This document shows positions 1 through 10,635 of a stretch of DNA of 17,500 bases, piece after piece (the first letter of the stretch is position 1; every line of letters starts with the position of its first letter). The DNA lies in NCBI RefSeq assembly GCF_946848805.1, contig NZ_CAMPFU010000002.1, positions 1 through 17,500 on the forward strand. Direction: 5' to 3'. Under the pieces are notes generated by a model. That model made no database searches, was not told the DNA's origin, and saw only the letters and a list, made by a program, of their open reading frames with translations. A program made the translations under genes and the position numbers. The stretch comes from Deinococcus sp. Marseille-Q6407 (GTDB taxonomy: Bacteria > Deinococcota > Deinococci > Deinococcales > Deinococcaceae).

Positions 1-482
1 CAGCGACCTTTTTTTTCCAACTCCGGGAGCACCTGTTCCCGCCAGGATGCAATCCGAAGTTCGTTCCGCTCAGCAGCCCGCCCATCTGGCATCTGTGGGC
101 TGAACCCCAACTTTCGTAGGATTTTACGGACGTGATCATGGTGGTACCACACCTCGAAGTGCCGCCCGATCAGCTCTGCCACGCGTTTTGTCGTCCAAGT
201 TTCGTCAGGAAACCCATGCTGCAGAGCACCCTCCCGCAGGAGGGTGCGAAGCTGGTCGTGCTGAGACTCAGTCAGCCGAGCAGGACGACCAGAGCTGACC
301 GTCGCTTGCAAGCTTCCCTTCTTTCTGAGCCGAGCACTCCAAGAAGTCACCGTGAGCACGGAGACGCCGAAGTGAGCAGCAATTTCGCGGTGTGTGTGGC
401 TGCCTTGCTGCAGCCACTCGGTAGCAGCCAGACGCCGCTCCTCAAGTTGGGCACGAGAATATTGGTTCGGTTGCCATTCCAC
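1..482 (-). CDS. IS630-family transposase, N-terminal part (cut by window edge)
   Basis: About 160 codons are visible from a GTG at 482 to the window edge. The N-terminal 60 residues form a helix-turn-helix of the type found in IS630 transposases (REIAAHFGVSVLTVTSWSARL). A GRPARLT linker follows, and then a second winged-helix segment (WTTKRVAELIGRHF, then HHDHVRKILRKLGFSPQ), which is typical of the family. The catalytic DDE domain would lie beyond the window. I chose the GTG because the nearest ATG (overlapping the second codon) is in a frame that closes within a dozen codons. The sequence AGGGA just upstream could serve as a ribosome site. Whether the full gene is intact cannot be judged here. 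Confidence 0.75.
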   Translation of the reverse strand, partial: MEWQPNQYSRAQLEERRLAATEWLQQGSHTHREIAAHFGVSVLTVTSWSARLRKKGSLQATVSSGRPARLTESQHDQLRTLLREGALQHGFPDETWTTKRVAELIGRHFEVWYHHDHVRKILRKLGFSPQMPDGRAAERNELRIASWREQVLPELEKKGR

Positions 483-525
483 GGTCCCTAGAGTTTAGCA
501 GCGCATACTTACGCCGTTATCAATA
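1..525 (-). mobile_element. IS630-type insertion sequence, 5' end only
   Basis: This is the start-proximal end of an IS630-type element whose other end lies outside the window. The transposase reads leftward off position 1. The outer end should fall between about 511 and 526, where a hemerythrin-like reading frame is cut off. IS630 elements insert at TA dinucleotides, and one lies at 524-525. Because the opposite terminus is missing, the inverted repeat and the exact boundary cannot be fixed. The element lies about 250 bp beyond the 3' end of transketolase. Confidence 0.65.
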
Positions 526-658
526 GGTCAGGTGCCTCACCAGCGCGGAAGCGGTCCAGGTAGTCTTCCAGCTCATTGGCGTACTCGAACAGCCGCCGGT
601 GTTGGCGGTCAAGTCGGCTTTCGCCGGTTTCATAGTGGGCAGTCCAGTCCAGAGGCAC
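509..658 (-). pseudogene. Bacteriohemerythrin-like gene truncated by IS630 insertion
   Basis: Reading leftward from a GTG at 658, the frame encodes about 44 host residues beginning MPLDWTAHYETGESRLDRQH, followed by RRLFEYANELEDYL. It then runs into the IS630 end and stops at 509-511. The opening (hydrophobic-DW, then TG, then an acidic-D-x-QH-x-x-LF pattern) matches the first helices of bacteriohemerythrins. Those proteins bind oxygen at a di-iron centre and are normally about 130-150 residues long. Only the N-terminal third remains, so most iron ligands are missing and the product should be non-functional. An in-frame TAG precedes the start by a few codons, which supports a true N-terminus. 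Another HHE-domain protein is possible because the fragment is short. Confidence 0.5.
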
Positions 659-664
659 CGCGAA

Positions 665-670
665 GTTCTA
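665..670 (-). promoter_or_regulatory. Putative -10 element of the truncated hemerythrin-like gene
   Basis: On the minus strand the hexamer TAGAAC lies 6 nt before the GTG at 658, with no ribosome-binding site between. The spacing matches leaderless transcripts. The last base differs from the usual T and no clear -35 is visible, so this is weak. Confidence 0.3.
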
Positions 671-699
671 GTGCGGCGCAGCTGACAGCTTCGTGACAG

Positions 700-748
700 A
701 AAAAAGAGTAGAGAAATCCCCCGCCCGGGGAGGAGCCGGGGGCGGGGG
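700..748 (-). terminator. Rho-independent terminator of transketolase
   Basis: The perfect 9-bp arms CCCCCGCCC and GGGCGGGGG (718-726 and 740-748) enclose a 13-nt loop. On the minus strand they are followed by a pyrimidine-rich stretch ending in six T (700-705). The hairpin begins about 30 nt after the transketolase stop. The T-run is offset from the stem by about 12 nt, so termination may be imperfect. Confidence 0.6.
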
Positions 749-779
749 AGAAGAGGAGGGGATAGGCAAAAAGGCCGGC

Positions 780-2759
780 TCAGCCGATGGTTTGCTTGAC
801 CACCTTCACCACGTTCTCAGCGCTGAAGCCCAGTTTCTCCAGCACCACTTCGCCGGGGGCGGAGGCGCCGAAGCGGTCCAGCGTGACCAGACCGCCCCCC
901 TCGCCCACCCACTCGAACCAGGGCTGGCTGGCGGCGGCTTCGATGCCCACCCGGGGCGCGCTGCCCAGCACCTCGCGGCGGTAGCCGCTGTCCTGCTGCC
1001 GGAACAGCTCGAAGCAGGGCATGGATACCACCCGCGCCGCGATGCCTTCACCGCTCAGGGCGTCGGCGGCTTCCAGCGCCAGCGACACTTCCGAGCCGGA
1101 GGCCAGCAGGGTCACCTGGGCGTTCTGGGCCTCGCGCAGCACGTAGGCGCCTTTTTTCACGCCGTCATGGTTGGCCGGCAGCACCGGCAGGTTCTGGCGC
1201 GACAGCACCAGCGCGGTGGGGCCTTTCTTGTATTCCAGCGCCAGTGCCCAGGCGGCCGCCGTTTCGTTGGCGTCGGCGGGGCGGAAGACGTGGGCGCCCG
1301 GCACCGCCCGCAGCATCGCCAGCTGCTCGACCGGCTGGTGGGTGGGGCCGTCTTCCCCCAGGCCGACAGAGTCGTGGGTCAGCACGTAGGTGACCGGCTG
1401 CATCTGAATGGCGCTGAGGCGGAATGCGGGCTTGAGGTAGTCGCTGAACACCATGAAGGTGCCCACCAGCGGCCGCACGCCGCCGTAGAGGCTCATGCCG
1501 TTGGCAGCGGCGCTCATGCCGAACTCGCGCACGCCGAAGTACACGTTGCGGCCGGCGTAGTTGCCCGCCTGCACCTCGCCGCCGTCCTTGATGGTGGTCT
1601 TGGTGCTGCCCGACAGGTCCGCAGAGCCGCCCATCAGCCCCGGCACGCTGGGGGCCAGCGCGTTGATCACGTCGCCGCTGCTAGAGCGGGTGGCCTGGGC
1701 CTTGCTGCCCGCTTCCCACTGCGGCAGGATCTCCCAGAGGTTGTCGGGCAGGTCGCGTTCCAGCATGGTGTCCACTTCCTGGCCCAGTTCGGGGTACTGG
1801 GCGCGGTAGCTGTTCATCATCTTTTCCCACTCGGCCTGCTGTGCGCCGCCGCGTTCCAGGGCGCTCATGTGCTCTCTGACTTCGTCCGGCACGGTGAAGG
1901 CGGGATATTCCCAGCCCAGCGCCTGCTTGGTTTCGGCCACGCCCTCTGCGCCCAGCGGCTCGCCGTGGGCCTTGGGGGTGCCGGCGCGGGGGCTGCCGAA
2001 GCCGATCACGGTCCGCACCTGAATCAGGGTGGGCTTGGCGGTTTCGCTGCGGGCCTGCTCAAGGGCGGCGGCGATGGCGTCCACATCGTTGCCGTCTTCC
2101 ACCTTCAGCACCTGCCAGCCGTAGCCTTCAAAGCGCAGCCGCATCTGCTCGGAGTCGGCCTGGTTCACCATGGTGTCCAGCTGCACCTCGTTATCGTCGT
2201 GCAGCCAGATCAGCTTGCCCAGGCGCAGGTGCCCGGCCAGCGCGGCGGCCTCGTGGCTCACGCCTTCTTGCAGGTCGCCGTCGCCGCAAATGGCGTAGGT
2301 GTAGTTGTCGAACACCGGGAAGCCCTCGCGGTTGTAGCGGGCGGCCAGGTGTGCCTCGGCCAGGGCCATGCCCACCGTCATGGCGATGCCCTGACCCAGC
2401 GGGCCGGTGGTGGCGTCCAGCCCGTCGGTGTGGAAGAACTCGGGGTGGCCGGGGGTCTGGCTGTCCCACTGGCGGAAGTCCTTGAGTTCTTGCAACGTCA
2501 TCTTGGGGTAGCCGGTCAGGTGCAGCAGCGAGTAAATCAGCATGGACGCGTGGCCCGCTGACAGCACGAAGCGGTCGCGGCCCGGCCAGCGGTGGTCGGC
2601 CGGGTTGTGACGTAAGAAGCGCTGCCACAGTGTGTACGCCATCGGCGCCATGCCTAGCGGCGCGCCGGGATGGCCCGAGTTGGCCGCCTGCACCGCGTCG
2701 ATGGCGAGCGTGCGGATGGTATTGATGCTCAGTTGCTCCAGAGTTTTGTCAGCGGACAT
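780..2759 (-). CDS. tkt: Transketolase
   Basis: This encodes a 659-residue cytosolic, thiamine-diphosphate-dependent transketolase. It moves two-carbon units between ketose and aldose phosphates in the non-oxidative pentose phosphate pathway, which supplies ribose and erythrose phosphates. The length is usual for the family. The N-terminal pyrophosphate-binding domain shows [10 protein letters not shown] (about residue 27) and the GDGDLQEG cofactor motif near residue 157, completed by HDDN about 30 residues later. The pyrimidine domain shows GGSADLSGS and the catalytic-glutamate segment [11 protein letters not shown], followed by [16 protein letters not shown]. The start at 2759 gives the canonical N-terminus and sits 6 nt after a -10 hexamer without a Shine-Dalgarno sequence, which suggests a leaderless transcript. 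The gene is monocistronic between a terminator and the tRNA region. Confidence 0.96.
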   Translation of the reverse strand: MSADKTLEQLSINTIRTLAIDAVQAANSGHPGAPLGMAPMAYTLWQRFLRHNPADHRWPGRDRFVLSAGHASMLIYSLLHLTGYPKMTLQELKDFRQWDSQTPGHPEFFHTDGLDATTGPLGQGIAMTVGMALAEAHLAARYNREGFPVFDNYTYAICGDGDLQEGVSHEAAALAGHLRLGKLIWLHDDNEVQLDTMVNQADSEQMRLRFEGYGWQVLKVEDGNDVDAIAAALEQARSETAKPTLIQVRTVIGFGSPRAGTPKAHGEPLGAEGVAETKQALGWEYPAFTVPDEVREHMSALERGGAQQAEWEKMMNSYRAQYPELGQEVDTMLERDLPDNLWEILPQWEAGSKAQATRSSSGDVINALAPSVPGLMGGSADLSGSTKTTIKDGGEVQAGNYAGRNVYFGVREFGMSAAANGMSLYGGVRPLVGTFMVFSDYLKPAFRLSAIQMQPVTYVLTHDSVGLGEDGPTHQPVEQLAMLRAVPGAHVFRPADANETAAAWALALEYKKGPTALVLSRQNLPVLPANHDGVKKGAYVLREAQNAQVTLLASGSEVSLALEAADALSGEGIAARVVSMPCFELFRQQDSGYRREVLGSAPRVGIEAAASQPWFEWVGEGGGLVTLDRFGASAPGEVVLEKLGFSAENVVKVVKQTIG

Positions 2760-2765
2760 GTTGTC

Positions 2766-2771
2766 AGTCTA
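2766..2771 (-). promoter_or_regulatory. Putative -10 element of tkt, leaderless arrangement
   Basis: The hexamer TAGACT on the minus strand ends 6 nt before the ATG at 2759, so transcription would begin at or next to the start codon. No ribosome-binding site lies in the gap. The -35 region is GC-rich and shows no recognisable hexamer. Confidence 0.5.
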
Positions 2772-2861
2772 GCGGCTGCGCGGCCGCGCCCGGCCCTGTC
2801 CCCGGCCCGCTCCCGGCGGCTGGGTCTTCTCCCCCGGCGTTCCGGCGGCCGGGGCAGCTTT

Positions 2862-2869
2862 GCTATACT
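2862..2869 (+). promoter_or_regulatory. Extended -10 promoter of the tRNA-Arg gene
   Basis: TG-C-TATACT forms an extended -10 (TG at 2862-2863 is outside the hexamer, TATACT at 2864-2869) about 46 nt upstream of the mature tRNA 5' end. That would leave a precursor leader of roughly 40 nt. No good -35 is visible. Confidence 0.5.
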
Positions 2870-2915
2870 GCCGGGCGCCCGCAACCCGCGGGCCAAAGCA
2901 TGTGCAGCTGCCTTT

Positions 2916-2992
2916 GCACCCGTAGCTCAGTCGGATAGAGCGGCCCCCTCCTAAGGGGCAGGCCACAGGTTCGATTCCTGTCGGGTGCACCA
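2916..2992 (+). tRNA. tRNA-Arg (anticodon CCU)
   Basis: The sequence folds as a complete cloverleaf. Acceptor arms are GCACCCG (2916-2922) and CGGGTGC (2982-2988), and the D-stem is GCTC/GAGC. The anticodon stem GCCCC/GGGGC surrounds loop CTCCTAA with anticodon CCT, and the T-arm is ACAGG/CCTGT with loop TTCGATT. The discriminator is A and the terminal CCA is encoded. Anticodon CCU reads AGG, a minor arginine codon in most GC-rich bacteria. The gene has its own extended -10 promoter upstream and a hairpin terminator just downstream, so it appears to be a single-gene transcription unit. Confidence 0.96.
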
Positions 2993-3003
2993 CCTTTCAG
3001 CTG

Positions 3004-3036
3004 GCCCCTGCCCCGAGCGGCGGGGGCTTTGCTTTT
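3004..3036 (+). terminator. Terminator of the tRNA-Arg gene
   Basis: The stem GCCCC (3010-3014) with GGGGC (3023-3027) is followed by TTTGCTTTT. It begins about 18 nt after the tRNA CCA end, and an alternative pairing starts at 3004. It would separate the tRNA from the hydrolase gene downstream. Confidence 0.6.
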
Positions 3037-3079
3037 GCTGCGGGCAGCTGCCGGCACGGTTGCCGCGCGGCCCCGGCAC

Positions 3080-3085
3080 CATACT
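3080..3085 (+). promoter_or_regulatory. Putative -10 element of the hydrolase gene
   Basis: CATACT ends 6 nt before the ATG at 3092. A GGAG follows it but is only 2 nt from the ATG, too close to act as a normal ribosome-binding site. A leaderless transcript therefore fits better. A loose TTGCCG lies further upstream. Confidence 0.4.
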
Positions 3086-3091
3086 GGAGCC

Positions 3092-3769
3092 ATGTCCACC
3101 AACCCCAGCCGCCTGAGCGCCCGCCCGGACCCCGCTGCCCACCACGCGCCCCCCGCCGAACGCGGCCTGCACCCGCTGAGGCTGGGGCAGGGCCGAGACG
3201 GGCTGCTGTACGTGCCCACGCAGCACCCGCTGGATGGGCCGCGCCCGCTGCTGGTGACCTGCCATGGCGCGGGCAGCAGCGCCAGCCATTCCATCGCTCC
3301 CTTTGTGGACGCCGCTGAGGAACACGGCATCATCTTGCTGGCCTGTGACTCGCGCGCGCCGACCTGGGACGTGATTCACGGCGGCTATGGCCCGGACGTG
3401 CAGTTCATAGACCAGGCACTGGCGCTGGTGTTCAGCCGCGTTGCTATTGACCCGGCCCACCTTGCCCTGGACGGCTTCTCGGACGGGGCCAGTTACGCCC
3501 TCTCGCTGGGCCTGGGCAACGGTGACCTGTTCAGCCACCTGCTGGCCTTCTCGCCGGGCTTCCTGGCCCCCGCCGCGCAGGTGGGCAAGCCGTGCATCTT
3601 CGTTTCACACGGCACCGATGACCGAGTGCTGCCCATCGACCGCTGCGGACGGGTCATTCGCCGCCAGCTGGAAGGCGCCGGCTATGATCTGCACTACCGC
3701 GAGTTCGCGGGTGGGCATACGGTCCCGCCGGAGGTGCAGGCTGAAGCGCTGGCATGGTGGCTGGGGTAG
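3092..3769 (+). CDS. Alpha/beta-hydrolase, esterase/carboxylesterase-like
   Basis: This 225-residue protein has the layout of small serine esterases. The oxyanion-side segment LLVTCHGAG is at about 53-61, and the nucleophile elbow GFSDG has Ser130. HGTDD has the probable acid Asp177, and GGH has His209. The order and spacing match the phospholipase/carboxylesterase (lysophospholipase-like) group of alpha/beta hydrolases. No signal peptide or membrane segment is present, so it is probably cytosolic. The substrate cannot be inferred. The frame stays open upstream to 3029, but that extension runs through the tRNA terminator and lacks a ribosome site, so I take the ATG at 3092. The gene converges on carB and shares a terminator with it. 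Confidence 0.8.
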   Translation: MSTNPSRLSARPDPAAHHAPPAERGLHPLRLGQGRDGLLYVPTQHPLDGPRPLLVTCHGAGSSASHSIAPFVDAAEEHGIILLACDSRAPTWDVIHGGYGPDVQFIDQALALVFSRVAIDPAHLALDGFSDGASYALSLGLGNGDLFSHLLAFSPGFLAPAAQVGKPCIFVSHGTDDRVLPIDRCGRVIRRQLEGAGYDLHYREFAGGHTVPPEVQAEALAWWLG

Positions 3770-3810
3770 ATCCCCGCGCCGAATATCTACTCCGGGATGG
3801 ACAAGAGAGA

Positions 3811-3847
3811 AAGCGCGTCACGGCTTATCCCAGGCCGTGACGCGCTT
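3811..3847. terminator. Shared terminator hairpin between the hydrolase gene and carB
   Basis: The perfect 14-bp arms AAGCGCGTCACGGC (3811-3824) and GCCGTGACGCGCTT (3834-3847) flank a 9-nt loop between two convergent genes. The minus side is followed by CTTTCTCTCTT, a modest T-rich tail for carB. The plus side lacks a clean T-run. Confidence 0.7.
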
Positions 3848-3867
3848 CAGTTGAGTTCCTCGGCTAT

Positions 3868-6942
<3,075 letters not shown>

Positions 6943-7145
6943 TCTAAAAAGCCAGTATCGCACGGAAAGGGCCGGAAGACAGGGAATGCCAGGCTGGCCG
7001 GGCTGCCGGTATGCAGCAGGCTCTGGGGCTGGAAAAAAGAGTCTGGCAGCGGCTGAATAGGCTGCGGAAGCCTGGGCGGCGTGCCTCAGGCGCCCCTGTT
7101 ATTGACAGAGTGACGGCAAAGCAGGCAGTCATGAGCAGCAGCAAA

Positions 7146-7170
7146 AAGCTGGAGCGCGGGGCCCCAGCTT
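7146..7170 (-). terminator. Terminator after the small hydrophilic protein genes
   Basis: The arms AAGCTGG (7146-7152) and CCAGCTT (7164-7170) form a hairpin that on the minus strand runs into TTTTT. It lies about 30 nt after the stop at 7199 and would end transcription from the BON cluster before carB. Confidence 0.65.
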
Positions 7171-7198
7171 CTCGGATTTGGTTCTATCGGGCGGGTGC

Positions 7199-7396
7199 TC
7201 AGGGAGCGGTGCTGTCTGCGGCGTCGGTGTCTTCGCCGCTCATGCGTTCGCCGTCTTCGTTCTTCAGGTCACCCATGCCGCTGTAGCTGCTGCTCATGCC
7301 TTCGCCTTCCATCTCGCGAGAATCGGTGTTCTGGGGTTTGGCGGCGCTGTTTTCGTTCTGGTCTACGTCCTGTCCAACTTTGTCTTTTTCCTGCAT
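7199..7396 (-). CDS. Small acidic hydrophilic protein
   Basis: This 65-residue protein begins MQEKDKVGQD and is very rich in Asp, Glu, Ser, Gly, Asn and Gln. It has a single Tyr and no Cys, Trp or Phe, so it is probably intrinsically disordered and soluble. I recognise no domain. The start is well supported by AAAGGAG five nt upstream of the ATG at 7396. The gene lies 52 bp downstream of another short gene whose product also begins MQE and is similarly polar, and a hairpin terminator follows. The two may be diverged paralogues in one transcript with the upstream BON gene. Composition recalls hydrophilin-like protective proteins, but that is only inference. Confidence 0.65.
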   Translation of the reverse strand: MQEKDKVGQDVDQNENSAAKPQNTDSREMEGEGMSSSYSGMGDLKNEDGERMSGEDTDAADSTAP

Positions 7397-7448
7397 GAAA
7401 GCTCCTTTTTTCTCTGGCTCGGATGAGCTGAGCTGAGAGGGCGGGGTG

Positions 7449-7661
7449 TTACTGGCGGTTGTCTTCGCCGGCGATGCGGCTGCCCTGGCTGGCCTGATCT
7501 TCGGTTTTGCGGCTGCCAGGGATGGTCATGGTGGCGGTTTCACCGGTGTCACTCGCCCCGGTGGTCAGCTGGTCCAGTCCGTTGGTGTTGCCCGCTGGAG
7601 CCGTGCCTGGCTGGTCTGCGGTGCCCTGCGGCAGCGTCATGGTCTGGTCCTGTTCCTGCAC
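7449..7661 (-). CDS. Small hydrophilic Gln/Thr/Gly-rich protein
   Basis: This 70-residue protein from a GTG start at 7661 begins MQEQDQTMTLPQG and is dominated by Gln, Thr, Gly, Asp and Ala. It contains no aromatic residues or cysteines. AAAGGA sits about 7 nt before the GTG, which supports both the start and expression. It has no recognisable domain and is probably disordered. The gene lies between the BON gene (143 bp upstream) and a similar small acidic protein gene (52 bp downstream), all on one strand. A shared polar MQE start with the downstream product suggests an old duplication. Function is unknown. Confidence 0.6.
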   Translation of the reverse strand: MQEQDQTMTLPQGTADQPGTAPAGNTNGLDQLTTGASDTGETATMTIPGSRKTEDQASQGSRIAGEDNRQ

Positions 7662-7804
7662 GCTTTGTCCTTTCCGTGACGCGAAACACGCGCCGACTCA
7701 TCACCGCCCAGCGTAGTGCTTCTGTACCCTGGCTGCCGCTTAGAATTTGTTGATTCAGCGCTTGCCAGAGTGCCAAACTTCCGGGAGTATCCGGAGGGTG
7801 GCGG

Positions 7805-8946
7805 TTATTGGTCCTGGCTCTGGCTTTCGGTGTCGCCGGCCTGCCCGCTGCCTGAAGGGGTCAGCTCGCTCGCCCTAGAGGTGCTGGCCGCGCTGGCACT
7901 ATGGCCGCTCTCGGCTGCGCTGCCACTGGTCGGGCCGTTTCCAGTTGCGTTGTCGGCGAAAGGCTGTTCCCGTTGGCTCTGGTCCCGGTCGCTGCCGGCT
8001 GGCCCGTTCCCGCCGGCCGGCTGCACCCGCAGGCGGTTGTGCACGTCCCTGATGCCCCGGACCCGCTCGGCGCAGCTTTCGGCCTGGCGCTTTTGCCAGC
8101 GGTCATTCACGGTGCCGCTGAGGGTCACTTCGCCGCCTTCCACCTGCACTTCCACCTCGCTGGCGTCCACCGAGTTGTTGTCCTGCAGGGCCTCGCTGAC
8201 CTCTTCCCAGATGCGGTCGTCGCTGCGGCGGTAGCCTTTGGGCCCTTGCCGGCGTGGCCCATGCCCCGGTGGCCCTGCTCTCCCATGCCGGGGCCGGCCC
8301 GGTAGCTCTGGCCGAAGCGGTCCTGGTCCGGGCCACTCAGCTGCCCATAAGCCCAGCCGCCCTGGTCCTGGCTAATGCGGGGGCGGTCGTTGTGGTCGTC
8401 TTCGCTGTAACGGCCGTAGCCTTCGCCGCTGCTCATGCGGCCCTGGCCCAGATAGCCCTGGTCCATCGCGCCGCGGCCATAGTCGGCCCCGCCGAATTCG
8501 CGGTCATAGCCGCCCGAGTCCCGGCCCCCAGACACGCTGCGGCCCATCCGGTCGTAGCGGTCTTCCAGCCGGCCGGCGTCCGGGCGTCCGCCGCGTCTGC
8601 GGCCGCCCAGCATGCCCGAGTCCCGGAAGTCCTGGGTGTCCGAGTAGGCGTCGCTGCCCACGCCCATCCGGTCCTGTGGGCCCCAGTCGCTCTGGCCGCC
8701 TGCATATCCGCTTTCGCTCTGGCTGCTACCATCGCTGAAAAAACGTGCAGAACGCTCCCAGCGGTCACGGCCGGCGCTGCTCCCTGGACCATCAAAGCGG
8801 CGTTCAGCGTCACGGAAACGGTCTGGTCTGCCGTCGTCCTGGGAGCGATTCTCCCGGTACCGATTGTCCTGGTATCGATCGTCGCCGCGCTGAGGGCGGT
8901 CGTCGTCGCGGTCGTTCTCGTAACGGTCGTTGCGGAAACGGGTCAT
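7805..8946 (-). pseudogene. Arg/Asp/Gly-rich BON-domain protein, split by a -1 frame change
   Basis: Translation starts at the ATG at 8946, five nt after GGAGG. The first 235 residues are low-complexity: DRY/NDR/DDR-type Arg-Asp repeats at about 4-50, then a Gly/Ser/Asp/Arg/Tyr-rich stretch. In this frame the protein stops at 8125 (273 residues), ending in a tail unlike the rest. The -1 frame restores GPKGYRRSDDRIWEEVSEAL, then VEVQVEGGEVTLSGTVNDRW and VHNRLRV, a clear BON domain, plus a Ser/Gln-rich tail to 7805 (380 residues total). BON domains are thought to bind phospholipid or other hydrophobic ligands. The join falls on C_CCA_AAG (8236-8242), so the gene is either broken by loss of one C, mis-sequenced, or expressed by -1 frameshifting. 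No signal peptide is seen. Two small hydrophilic protein genes follow on the same strand. Confidence 0.75.
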
Positions 8947-9176
8947 GACATCCTCCTGTGCAGGTGGGCTGGACATGGGCCTTCCATGCCTCGCGGCGCC
9001 AGCTTGTTCCTGGGTCTGGCCTCTTTCCAGGCAAACCGGCGCTGTCTCTTTATTTTCCTGCGGCTTCTATTACAGCCTCTCCGGCGGCTCCGGCCGGTCC
9101 CAGAGACCTCAAACCGCCTTGGAAAACTTCTCAGGGTTGGAACAAAGAAAAGTGGCCACGCCGCCGGTGCCGGAGG
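8947..9176. other. Divergent intergenic region between the BON gene and argG
   Basis: The gap between these divergent genes totals 426 bp. The BON-side half shown here has the GGAGG ribosome site for the minus-strand gene (about 8952-8956) and a possible TAATAG -10 on the minus strand near 9070, with no -35. I see no gene in it. The argG-side control elements begin at 9177 and are listed separately. Confidence 0.5.
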
Positions 9177-9205
9177 TTGACCCTCTGTAGGCCGGGTGTT
9201 AGGCT
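9177..9205 (+). promoter_or_regulatory. Putative argG promoter
   Basis: TTGACC (9177-9182) is separated by 17 bp from TAGGCT (9200-9205). The -35 matches the consensus at five of six positions, and the -10 keeps the three most conserved bases. Transcription would start near 9212, inside the first ARG box, leaving a leader of about 160 nt before the argG ATG. Confidence 0.5.
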
Positions 9206-9242
9206 TGCATAGCTATTCAGAAGCTCTGAATACCCATTCAGC
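9204..9242 (+). promoter_or_regulatory. Tandem ARG boxes (putative ArgR operators)
   Basis: Two 18-bp imperfect palindromes follow the ArgR pattern. Box 1 has core TGCAT-AGCT-ATTCA (9206-9219) and box 2 has core TGAAT-ACCC-ATTCA (9227-9240). Box 2 matches the Escherichia coli core TGAAT-N4-ATTCA exactly, and box 1 differs at one base. Their cores are 21 bp apart, the phasing of two 18-bp boxes with a 3-bp gap seen in classical ArgR operators. They overlap the predicted -10 and start site, so arginine-loaded ArgR should repress argG. No regulator gene is in the window. Confidence 0.7.
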
Positions 9243-9244
9243 CT

Positions 9245-9277
9245 ATGACTTCCTTTTCACCGCGACGTCCAGCCTAG
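9245..9277 (+). CDS. Possible argG leader peptide with tandem Arg codons
   Basis: A 10-codon frame reads [10 protein letters not shown] and stops at TAG 9275-9277, directly before a hairpin and a terminator-like stem. It contains adjacent arginine codons CGA and CGT. This is the layout of a translational attenuator, but no ribosome-binding site precedes the ATG. Two arginines in ten codons are not rare in GC-rich DNA. It is speculative. Confidence 0.2.
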   Translation: MTSFSPRRPA

Positions 9278-9326
9278 CCCGGTCCTGTATCCAGGAGACG
9301 GGCGGCCTCTTTGCGCCGCTTTTTTT
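9278..9326 (+). terminator. Terminator-like hairpins in the argG leader
   Basis: A first hairpin pairs CCCG-TCCTG with CAGGA-CGGG (9278-9302, small bulges). A second pairs GCGGC (9302-9306) with GCCGC (9315-9319), followed immediately by seven T (9320-9326). The second is a typical Rho-independent terminator about 47 nt before the argG ATG. It could attenuate argG or stop transcription entering from upstream. The two stems touch at 9302, so they may compete. The short 5-bp terminator stem makes strength uncertain. Confidence 0.5.
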
Positions 9327-9372
9327 GTGCTTCACCCTCTTTCACCCCCTCTTTCCCAAGGAGAAACCCAGC

Positions 9373-10635
<1,263 letters not shown>

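Noticed and set aside
693..2561. 622-codon open frame on the plus strand
   Set aside because: It is antisense to transketolase, and its His/Gly/Val/Gln-rich composition is what the complement of a GC-rich gene produces. It has no family motifs.
3766..3791. Inverted repeat GTAGAT...ATCTAC after the hydrolase gene
   Set aside because: The arms are only 6 bp with no T-run. The 14-bp hairpin just downstream is the better terminator.
6943..6963. Seven-codon longer carB start (GTG at 6963)
   Set aside because: It adds MRYWLFR, which is not part of the family N-terminus, and has no ribosome-binding site.
9196..9372. 59-residue N-terminal extension of argG
   Set aside because: It would translate through the ARG boxes and a terminator-like hairpin. 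The family start and a Shine-Dalgarno site are at 9373.
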